A model generated the notes under the pieces. The model had not been told where the DNA came from, did not search any database, and saw only the letters and a program-made list of their open reading frames with translations. From contig NYZG01000384.1 in assembly GCA_002687025.1 (NCBI GenBank), positions 1 to 7,194 on the forward strand: a stretch of DNA of 7,194 nt, given 5' to 3'. The DNA is from Candidatus Poribacteria bacterium (lineage in GTDB: Bacteria > Poribacteria > WGA-4E > GCA-2687025). How positions within the stretch are numbered: the stretch's first letter is position 1; each line of letters starts with the position of its first letter. Shown piece by piece: positions 1 through 5,233 of this stretch. Made by a program: the position numbers and the translations under genes.

Positions 1-1
1 C

Positions 2-280
2 ACGGATCTGGCCATTGAGACGGCCGATGCGGCCCTGATGGGCGACGACCTGCGGAAGCTCCCGGCGGCGTTGCGTGTCGCGCGGCGCGCCCGGCGTACG
101 GTGACCGCCAATATCGCCGTGGCCGCGGGAATCAAGCTTGGGGTAATGGGCCTGGTGGCGCTTGGAGTCGCCACGCTTTGGATGGCGGTGGTTGCGGATG
201 TAGGGCTGACGCTGGCAGTTGTCGCCAACAGCCTTCGCCTGCTGCGGCCGTCGCGAGCGGCGTCGGGGTCCGCGCCGTGA
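2..280 (+). CDS. Zn/Cd/Pb-exporting P1B-type ATPase, C-terminal fragment
   Basis: This is the last 92 codons of a heavy-metal P-type ATPase whose 5' part lies outside the window. The family pumps divalent soft metals out of the cytoplasm using ATP. Visible parts are the end of the ATP-hydrolysing P domain (TDLAIETADAALMGDDL, residues 1-17 of the fragment), a basic linker, and the last two membrane helices (about residues 37-56 and 59-81). Lys45 in the first helix and Asp66 in the ADVG motif of the second are 21 residues apart. That matches the Lys/Asp pair (K693/D714) of E. coli ZntA, which marks the Zn/Cd/Pb subgroup rather than the copper pumps. The frame is open from base 2 to TGA 278-280. 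The stop overlaps the start of the ArsR gene, so pump and regulator are probably one operon. The identity is firm; metal preference is inferred from the Lys/Asp pair. Confidence 0.9.
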   Translation, partial: TDLAIETADAALMGDDLRKLPAALRVARRARRTVTANIAVAAGIKLGVMGLVALGVATLWMAVVADVGLTLAVVANSLRLLRPSRAASGSAP

Positions 281-579
281 ACGACGCCACACGGCCCGAC
301 GAGGCCACGATGCAGACGATGGCGCAGCTCTTCAAGGCGCTCGCCGATCCGACGCGCCTGGGCATTCTGCACGTGCTGTCTGGCGGCGAGGCGGCCGCGG
401 GCGACATCGCACGAGCCGTCGGGATGAGCCCATCGGCCGTGTCGCACCAGCTGGCGTTCTTGCGCGCGTCGCGGATCGTGCGGCGTCGGCGCGAGGGCCG
501 GTCGGCTTACTACGCCTTGGATGACGATCACGTACGCGAACTCTTCGCCCAGGGACTCGAGCACGCGACGCACTCATGA
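277..579 (+). CDS. ArsR/SmtB-family zinc-type metal-sensing repressor
   Basis: A 100-residue winged-helix metalloregulator. The family binds its operator without metal and releases it when metal binds, derepressing an efflux gene. The hallmark FKALADPTRL is at residues 19-28, the recognition helix (SPSAVSHQLAFL) at 51-62, and the wing (RRRREGRSAYYAL) at 69-81. The last helix carries Asp83, His85, His96 and His99 in the spacing of the CzrA/SmtB alpha-5 zinc site (CzrA D84, H86, H97, H100). The alpha-3 cysteines of CadC-type cadmium sensors are replaced by alanines (GGEAAAGDIA), and the protein has no cysteine. A Zn(II)/Co(II) sensor is therefore most likely. GTG 277 overlaps the ATPase stop as GTGA and suits translational coupling. 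An alternative start is ATG 310, which has GAGG five bases upstream but removes most of the N-terminal helix. Its likely target promoter lies upstream of the window. Confidence 0.92.
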   Translation: MNDATRPDEATMQTMAQLFKALADPTRLGILHVLSGGEAAAGDIARAVGMSPSAVSHQLAFLRASRIVRRRREGRSAYYALDDDHVRELFAQGLEHATHS

Positions 580-610
580 AGGGCGTCGCCTCGTGCCGCG
601 AAACCGCCCG

Positions 611-615
611 GGAGG
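611..615 (+). promoter_or_regulatory. Shine-Dalgarno of the first URO-D-fold gene
   Basis: GGAGG lies five bases before ATG 621. It decides the start. An in-frame ATG at 576, which overlaps the ArsR stop as ATGA, has no comparable site and would add 15 residues lacking any URO-D-like feature. Confidence 0.8.
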
Positions 616-620
616 TGACC

Positions 621-1706
621 ATGCAGCGCGACCCGATCGCTCTCGACATGCCGAGTGTACCGCCACTGACCCGCGCACAGATGACGAACGCCATAGAACG
701 CAGAGGCGGCGACATCCCACGCACGCCGCTTGGGTGGGCGAAGTTCTACAACGGCGGGACGATCGACAAGTACGGCGCCCGGCTGCATCACCTCAACGAA
801 TCCGTCGTCGACGACTACGTTTCTCTGTCGTACACCTCCCCGGGCGACCTGCGGGCGCCGGCGGGCGCGCCCGCCGACTACCGGTGGTCCATCGAGGACG
901 ACAGAGGCGACCTCCACGGCGAGGGATTCACTTCGCGCCTGGTGGTAAGTTCCACCGACCTGATAGACGACTTCATCGCCGCGATACCAAGCCCCGACAG
1001 CCCTGCGTACTTCGAGCGCGCCGTGGCCGCGGCCGAGGCGAATCCTGACCGGTACCTACTCGCCTGGGACTTCTTCTGCCTTTTCGAGCGAGCCTGGTTC
1101 CTCTTCGGTATGGAAGAGATCATGTGCGAGATGCTCGACAACCCAGACCGCGTGAAGCGCCTGCTCCGCGCCTTCACCGACTACCACAAGGTCGTCATCG
1201 ACCGGTTCGCCGAGGTCGGCGCCGACGGGTACTTCACGTCGGACGATCTCGCCGGCCAGGATGACCTGCTGTTCTCCGAGGATGCCTTCCGAGACATGTA
1301 CCTGCCCTTCTACGAGGAGCTGGCCGACCACTGCCACTCGCGCGGCATGCACTTCTGGTTCCACACCGACGGAGCTATCGAACGCATCATGCCCGACCTG
1401 GTGGCCATCGGAGTGGACACGCTGCATCCGATGCAAGAGCCTCCGATGGACCTGCCGGACCTCGCCACCGCGTACGGTCGAGACATCACCTTCCACGTCG
1501 GTATCGACATACAGTACCTGCTCCCCGGCGGCACGCCCGCTGAGGTCGAGGAGGGGACCAAGCGGCTCATCGACATCTGCGACCGCTCCGAGGGCGGGTG
1601 CATGCTCGCCGCGTCGAACGGGATCATGCCCGAGACGCCGTTGGAGAACATAGAGGCGTTCCTCCGCACGGCCGTCACATACGGCGCGGAGAAACACGGA
1701 AGCTGA
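621..1706 (+). CDS. URO-D-fold protein A (methyltransferase-like), HTDG variant
   Basis: This 361-residue protein belongs to the uroporphyrinogen decarboxylase / MtaA-CmuA superfamily (TIM barrel). The order of motifs fits: an N-terminal variable part; a barrel stretch with RYLLAWDFFCLFERAW (about 144-159); TSDDLAGQDDLLFS (206-219); FWFHTDG (245-251), where MtaA/MtbA-type enzymes have a zinc-binding H-x-C-G; GVDTLHPMQ (264-272); and a terminal SNGIMPETPLENIEAF (332-347). His248 is kept, but Asp250 replaces the cysteine. The third zinc cysteine of MtaA-type enzymes (in a CGIAP-like motif) is Asn333. HemE hallmarks such as an N-terminal RQAGRY-like motif are absent, so heme synthesis is unlikely. 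The gene starts 41 bp after the ArsR gene and may be read through from the metal operon. Its closest relative in the window is the minus-strand paralog at 4081-5130. The substrate is unknown. Confidence 0.85.
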   Translation: MQRDPIALDMPSVPPLTRAQMTNAIERRGGDIPRTPLGWAKFYNGGTIDKYGARLHHLNESVVDDYVSLSYTSPGDLRAPAGAPADYRWSIEDDRGDLHGEGFTSRLVVSSTDLIDDFIAAIPSPDSPAYFERAVAAAEANPDRYLLAWDFFCLFERAWFLFGMEEIMCEMLDNPDRVKRLLRAFTDYHKVVIDRFAEVGADGYFTSDDLAGQDDLLFSEDAFRDMYLPFYEELADHCHSRGMHFWFHTDGAIERIMPDLVAIGVDTLHPMQEPPMDLPDLATAYGRDITFHVGIDIQYLLPGGTPAEVEEGTKRLIDICDRSEGGCMLAASNGIMPETPLENIEAFLRTAVTYGAEKHGS

Positions 1707-1715
1707 CGACCCCAC

Positions 1716-1745
1716 TCGACATCCGCCCGAGCCCCGGCTAATAAT
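1716..1745 (+). promoter_or_regulatory. Predicted sigma-70-type promoter for URO-D-fold gene B
   Basis: TCGACA (1716-1721, five of six matches to TTGACA) is followed, after an 18-base spacer, by AATAAT (1740-1745, five of six to TATAAT). It sits 10 bp after the stop of gene A in an otherwise very GC-rich stretch. Transcription would begin near 1752. That puts the possible ATG at 1744 inside the -10 box and argues against it as a start codon. Confidence 0.55.
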
Positions 1746-1773
1746 GGGCCGTGCCGGGCCGCGGAAGCGTGCG

Positions 1774-1799
1774 GGCCCACCCTCGCCAAACCGTGGGCC
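1774..1799 (+). other. Leader hairpin upstream of URO-D-fold gene B
   Basis: GGCCCAC (1774-1780) pairs perfectly with GTGGGCC (1793-1799) around a 12-base loop, extendable by one G-U pair (1773/1800). It lies in the predicted 5' leader, four bases before the alternative ATG 1804. There is no T-run after it, so it is not a typical intrinsic terminator. It may be an mRNA structure affecting start choice, or chance in GC-rich DNA. Confidence 0.4.
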
Positions 1800-1851
1800 T
1801 CCCATGTCTCCACCTTCGACATCGTTGCGCGCATCGGGAAATCGCGAAGGC

Positions 1852-2958
1852 ATGCCCCCAGGCGTGCGCAAGCTACGCGACACGTACAGTATCACGCCTG
1901 ACGCGCCCCTCGTGCGTCGCGAGTTCGGCTTCTACTGTCTTGAGCGTTGGCGCGAGCAGGGACTGCCGCCCGACGCCAACCACGCCGAGCTCTTCTCGTA
2001 TGACCCCGGCGGGTCGCACGGGCTGGGTCAGCTCGGGTGGTGCGAAGCGGCCTTCTCGCCCGCCTTCGAGACGAAGGTCATCGAGGACCGGGGCGACCAC
2101 GAGGTCGAGCAGGACTACGCCGGCCGCCATGTGCTGTACTTCAAGGGTCGGCGCAGCGGCTTCATGCCGGAGTACATGGGTCATCCCGTCACGGATCAGC
2201 GGTCGTGGGAAGAGAACGTCGTGTGGCGACTCGATCCGGCGTCGGAGGAGCGGTACGCCAGCCTCGACGCGCGAATGGATCGCGCCGTGGAGGCCGCCCA
2301 GCAGGGATACATGATCTCGCAGGGCCTCGTCGGCGGGTACATGTACTTGCGCAGCCTCATCGGCCCGGCCGACTTGCCCATGATGTTCTACGACGATCCC
2401 GGGGTCGTCCACTCCTGCATGCGCGCGTGGTTCGAGCTCGCCGATGCGGTGATCGCGCGTCACCAGGAGCGCGTCACGATCGACGAGCTGTTCCTGGCCG
2501 AGGACATCTGCTACAACGGCGGGATGCTACTGAGCCCGGCCATGATGGGCGAGTTCCTCAGCCCGTACTACCAGCAGCTGATCGACAACGTGCGCTCCCG
2601 GCAGCTGGACCAAGGCCGGCATCTGTACATCCACATCGACACCGACGGCGATGTGGACGGCGTCATCCCGATCTACCGCGAGTTGGGCATGGATGTGATG
2701 AGCCCCTTCGAGGTGGCCGCCGGATGCGATGTCGTCCGCACGGCCCAGGAGTACCCCGATCTGGTGATATTCGGCGGCATCGACAAGCGCGTCCTCGCGC
2801 GCACGACGGCCGACATCGACCGGATGGTCGAGCGTATCCTCCCAGCGATGCGTGAACGCGGCGGCTACATCCCCACCTGCGACCACGGCGTGCCCGAAGA
2901 AGTGCCGTATGAGAACTACCTCCACTACCGACGTCGTTGCGTGGAGCTAGGTGGATGA
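1852..2958 (+). CDS. URO-D-fold protein B, HIDTDG variant
   Basis: A 368-residue member of the uroporphyrinogen decarboxylase-like superfamily, from a different subfamily than protein A. Visible features are REFGFYCLERWREQGLP (23-39); a long insert with GRRSGFMPEYMGHPV (99-113); ELFLAEDICYNGGMLLSP (212-229), equivalent to the barrel SDD motif; LYIHIDTDG (258-266) in place of H-x-C-G; and a terminal GGYIPTCDHGVPEEVPYENY (337-356). The start is uncertain. ATG 1744 lies in the predicted -10 box. ATG 1804 directly follows a hairpin and lacks a ribosome site. ATG 1852 has only a weak GGGAA 11 bases upstream, but it begins close to where the fold should start. Starting at 1804 would add 16 residues. 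The gene overlaps the next one by ATGA. Its function and substrate are not recognisable; a corrinoid-linked or other demethylation is a family-based guess. Confidence 0.82.
   Translation: MPPGVRKLRDTYSITPDAPLVRREFGFYCLERWREQGLPPDANHAELFSYDPGGSHGLGQLGWCEAAFSPAFETKVIEDRGDHEVEQDYAGRHVLYFKGRRSGFMPEYMGHPVTDQRSWEENVVWRLDPASEERYASLDARMDRAVEAAQQGYMISQGLVGGYMYLRSLIGPADLPMMFYDDPGVVHSCMRAWFELADAVIARHQERVTIDELFLAEDICYNGGMLLSPAMMGEFLSPYYQQLIDNVRSRQLDQGRHLYIHIDTDGDVDGVIPIYRELGMDVMSPFEVAAGCDVVRTAQEYPDLVIFGGIDKRVLARTTADIDRMVERILPAMRERGGYIPTCDHGVPEEVPYENYLHYRRRCVELGG
2943..2946 (+). promoter_or_regulatory. Shine-Dalgarno of URO-D-fold gene C
   Basis: GGAG lies eight bases before ATG 2955, inside the last codons of gene B. 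It supports ATG 2955, which overlaps the upstream stop as ATGA, over the in-frame ATG at 2937. Confidence 0.55.
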
Positions 2959-4073
2959 CGAAAGCCGCGCCCAAGATGTCCGGCGACCCCCGCTACATGG
3001 CGTACATGGGACTTGCGCCCGAACGCATCCCACACTGGGAGCATTGGTCCTGCCCGGACGCGGAGACATACCTGACCGGCATCGACTACTACGACCACCC
3101 GCGCGAGTGCCGTCTACGGCTGCGCGAGCTATATCCCCAACTCGGCTTAGGCGTGCCCGCGACCGACGACCCGGTCCAGCGACCGCGCCTCGACGGCGCC
3201 GATCAGTCCATGCTCGTAGACGACCAGGGCCGGCGGCACGTCCGCTGGGGCGCGTCTGAAACGAGCCATTGGGACTGGGGCGAGAAGTTCGACACCGTCG
3301 AGGATGTGTTCGCGTTCTCGCCCCTGGAGCAGGGCGACTTCACGGACATCCCGGTCGTCGAGTCCCGAGACTACTCGGACGAAGAGGCACTCTACCAGGC
3401 GTATAGGCGGAACTACCCGGAGGAGCTCGGCGACCGGGGCGTCGACGGGTCGGCGTCGTCGGTCGGCTTCTACAACACGACGTTCATGTGGCCGCTGTTG
3501 ACATTTGGCTGGGACCTGTTCCTGGAGACGTGCCTCGACCCGCGGTTCGAGCGCATCATGGACGAATTCGCCGAGATCAACCGCCGCGTGTTCCGATCCT
3601 TCGCGCGGCTGCCGGTCAACTTCGTCGTGTGCCACGATGACATCGTCACCTCGCGCGGCCCCGTCTGCTCCCCGGCGTGGATGCACAAGTACGTCTTCCC
3701 GCGGTACGAGGAGTACTGGGCGCTCCTGCGAGACGCGGGCAAGCAGGTCATCTTCATGGCGGACGGATGCATGGACGCCTACGCCGATGACGTCATGGCG
3801 TGCGGCGCGCGCGGGATCATCTCCGAGCCATACACCGACTACAAGGCGATTGCCAGACGCTACCCGGACTGCTTCGTGGCGGGAGAGGGGGACAACCGCG
3901 TCCTGATGTCGAACGACCCGGCGCGCATCGACGCGATGGTCGAGGACATGGTGGACACCGCGCGCATGTCCGGCGGCTACATGATGTGCATCGGCAACCA
4001 CATACCGTGGAATGTGCCGGGAGAGGGCATCAAGCGCTACCTCGACGCCTCCGCCGACCTCGCCCACCGGTAG
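2955..4073 (+). CDS. URO-D-fold protein C, MADG variant lacking the motif His
   Basis: A 372-residue protein with the outline of a uroporphyrinogen decarboxylase-like barrel. It has an N-terminal RIPHWEHWSCPDAETYLTGID (24-44), which resembles the substrate-side entry of the family. Further on are VNFVVCHDDIVTSRGPVCSP (221-240) at the SDD/strand-5 position, WMHKYVFPRYEEYW (242-255), and VIFMADGCMDAY (265-276) where relatives have H-x-D-G or H-x-C-G. The C-terminus has GGYMMCIGNHIPWNVPGEGIKRY (340-362). The motif histidine is Met268, so a MtaA-type zinc site is unlikely. Cys226, Cys238 and Cys272 are nearby but cannot be assigned a role. The start overlaps gene B as ATGA, so the two are probably translated together. 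It ends 7 bp from the stop of the convergent gene D. It is the most diverged of the four paralogs; membership is clear from the overall pattern, function is not. Confidence 0.78.
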   Translation: MTKAAPKMSGDPRYMAYMGLAPERIPHWEHWSCPDAETYLTGIDYYDHPRECRLRLRELYPQLGLGVPATDDPVQRPRLDGADQSMLVDDQGRRHVRWGASETSHWDWGEKFDTVEDVFAFSPLEQGDFTDIPVVESRDYSDEEALYQAYRRNYPEELGDRGVDGSASSVGFYNTTFMWPLLTFGWDLFLETCLDPRFERIMDEFAEINRRVFRSFARLPVNFVVCHDDIVTSRGPVCSPAWMHKYVFPRYEEYWALLRDAGKQVIFMADGCMDAYADDVMACGARGIISEPYTDYKAIARRYPDCFVAGEGDNRVLMSNDPARIDAMVEDMVDTARMSGGYMMCIGNHIPWNVPGEGIKRYLDASADLAHR

Positions 4074-4113
4074 CGCACGGTCAGGCGCCCGAGGCGTACG
4101 CCTGCCTGTGCGC
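4073..4113. terminator. Bidirectional terminator-like hairpin between convergent genes
   Basis: Bases 4073-4087 pair with 4099-4113 around an 11-base loop. The stem has 13 Watson-Crick pairs, one G-T pair (4079/4107) and one mismatch (4081/4105). It starts at the last base of gene C's TAG and covers the stop and last ten codons of gene D. Neither side has a T-run, so it would be a non-canonical or Rho-assisted terminator, or an mRNA 3'-end stabiliser for both transcripts. Confidence 0.55.
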
Positions 4114-5130
4114 GGCGCCGTACGTGACCGCCTCGTCGAGGAACGCCTCGATGTTCTCGAACGGCGTCCCGTTGACGATGCCGTTCCCCGCTCCCAGGCA
4201 CATTCCACCCTCGGGCCGGTCGAACGTGTCGATGAGGAAGCGCACCTCAGCGCGCACGCCGTCGGGGTCGGCCTCGCGCAGAATGTGCTGCACGTCGATG
4301 CCCGCGAGGAACGTCATCCGGTCGCCGTATTCGCGGGCCACGGCGACTTCGTCCATCGTGTGCTTCTGCACCGGGTGGAACGCATTGACGCCGGTCTCCG
4401 CCAGGTCTCCCAGCACCTCGGTGTTGTCGCCGCAGCTATGCAGCCACCAGTGCATCGCGTGCTGCGCCAGCGTCTCGCCGACGGTCGCGTAGTGCGGCTT
4501 GATGAGGTCGCGGAAAGTCCCAGGCCGCATCATCAGTTGCGTCTGGTGGCCGAGGTCATCGCTGGTCCAGAAGCCGTCCGGCGACAGCTCCCGCGCGCCC
4601 CAGTCGATGTAGCGACAGTACTGCGCGGCCAGCGCCGCGTGCAGCCGCTCGACGTGTTCCGGCGCGACGTGGTAGTCGGTCATGATGTTCTCCATCCCCC
4701 GCAGACCCCACGGGCGCTCGAAGAACAGACCCCACCAGCCGTAGAGGATGTAGCGATCCTGTGCGCGCGCCGCCTCGGCCTGTTCGATCAGGGCGCCGAT
4801 GTCCGGGTCGGAGTCTGGTGAGGGCATCTTGTCGATGAACTCGTCGAGCTGCGCCCAGTCGCTGATAACGCAGCGCGAGTCGTGTCCCCGCCGTGAGGAG
4901 TCCATCGACCACGACAGGTTCATCGCGCCGACGTTGAGCGGATTCGCCCACAGCGTGACGGTGTCCTCCGGGTACTTCGTCAACTCCTGCAGCCGGTCGC
5001 CGTACTGCTCGCCGAGGCCTTCGCCCCACCAACGTGCGCGCACCAACGGGATGCGCTCGGGGCTGCCGCCTTCCAACGCCTTCACAACTTCCGCGCGCGG
5101 CAACGGATCCCATCGCTTCTGCACTGCCAT
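4081..5130 (-). CDS. URO-D-fold methyltransferase-like protein D with HSCG zinc motif
   Basis: A 349-residue uroporphyrinogen decarboxylase-like barrel protein, and the paralog that looks most like MtaA/MtbA/CmuA methyltransferases. It has RYILYGWWGLFFERPWGL (126-143), PDGFWTSDDLGHQTQLMMRP (184-203), WWLHSCGDNTEVLGDLAETGVNAFHPVQ (228-255) with His231 and Cys233, and a terminal AGNGIVNGTPFENIEAF (314-330). The third zinc cysteine of MtaA-like enzymes is Asn317 here; Cys311 is six residues away. The start is ATG at 5130-5128, preceded by GGGAGAGGG on the minus strand. The reading frame is open up to 5328, but that extension is cysteine/arginine-rich and lies over the MttB-like gene. It follows that gene on the same strand after a 103-bp gap. 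A role as the corrinoid-to-acceptor methyltransferase partner is plausible but unproven. Confidence 0.86.
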   Translation of the reverse strand: MAVQKRWDPLPRAEVVKALEGGSPERIPLVRARWWGEGLGEQYGDRLQELTKYPEDTVTLWANPLNVGAMNLSWSMDSSRRGHDSRCVISDWAQLDEFIDKMPSPDSDPDIGALIEQAEAARAQDRYILYGWWGLFFERPWGLRGMENIMTDYHVAPEHVERLHAALAAQYCRYIDWGARELSPDGFWTSDDLGHQTQLMMRPGTFRDLIKPHYATVGETLAQHAMHWWLHSCGDNTEVLGDLAETGVNAFHPVQKHTMDEVAVAREYGDRMTFLAGIDVQHILREADPDGVRAEVRFLIDTFDRPEGGMCLGAGNGIVNGTPFENIEAFLDEAVTYGAAHRQAYASGA

Positions 5131-5181
5131 CCCTCTCCCATCCGCGGTCTGAATTCGTTCGGCCCGCGAGCCAGTGCGCAT

Positions 5182-5204
5182 CGCGCTTACGCGGCAACAG
5201 TAGC
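5182..5204 (-). repeat. Shared upstream element, copy 1 (before URO-D-fold gene D)
   Basis: Read on the minus strand, GCTACTGTTGCCGCG (5204-5190) is identical to a site upstream of the MttB-like gene. The match continues with one substitution and one indel to AGCGCG. It ends 60 bases before the start codon. TACTGT fits a loose TAnnnT -10 box, but no good -35 is visible, so it could instead be an operator. Confidence 0.55.
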
Positions 5205-5214
5205 CCGCGTACGG

Positions 5215-5228
5215 GCCGTGCGCACGGC
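5215..5228. other. 14-bp perfect palindrome after the MttB-like gene
   Basis: GCCGTGCGCACGGC is its own reverse complement. It lies five bases after the stop of the MttB-like gene and ten bases before the shared upstream element of gene D. It may be an operator half-site pair or a weak 3' hairpin. A palindrome this long can occur by chance once in a GC-rich window of this size. Confidence 0.35.
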
Positions 5229-5233
5229 ACATG

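Noticed and set aside
576..620. Upstream ATG start for URO-D-fold gene A (ATGA overlap with the ArsR gene)
   Set aside because: ATG 621 has GGAGG at ideal spacing, and the extra 15 residues show nothing of the family.
1745..1779. Attenuator-like alternative pairing of TGGGCC (1745-1750) with GGCCCA (1774-1779)
   Set aside because: The first segment overlaps the predicted -10 box and would not be in the transcript, so it could not compete with the 1774-1799 hairpin.
621..5130. Annotating any of the four URO-D-fold genes as hemE
   Set aside because: The HemE substrate-binding signatures near the N-terminus are missing, and four diverged copies in one place do not fit a housekeeping heme enzyme.
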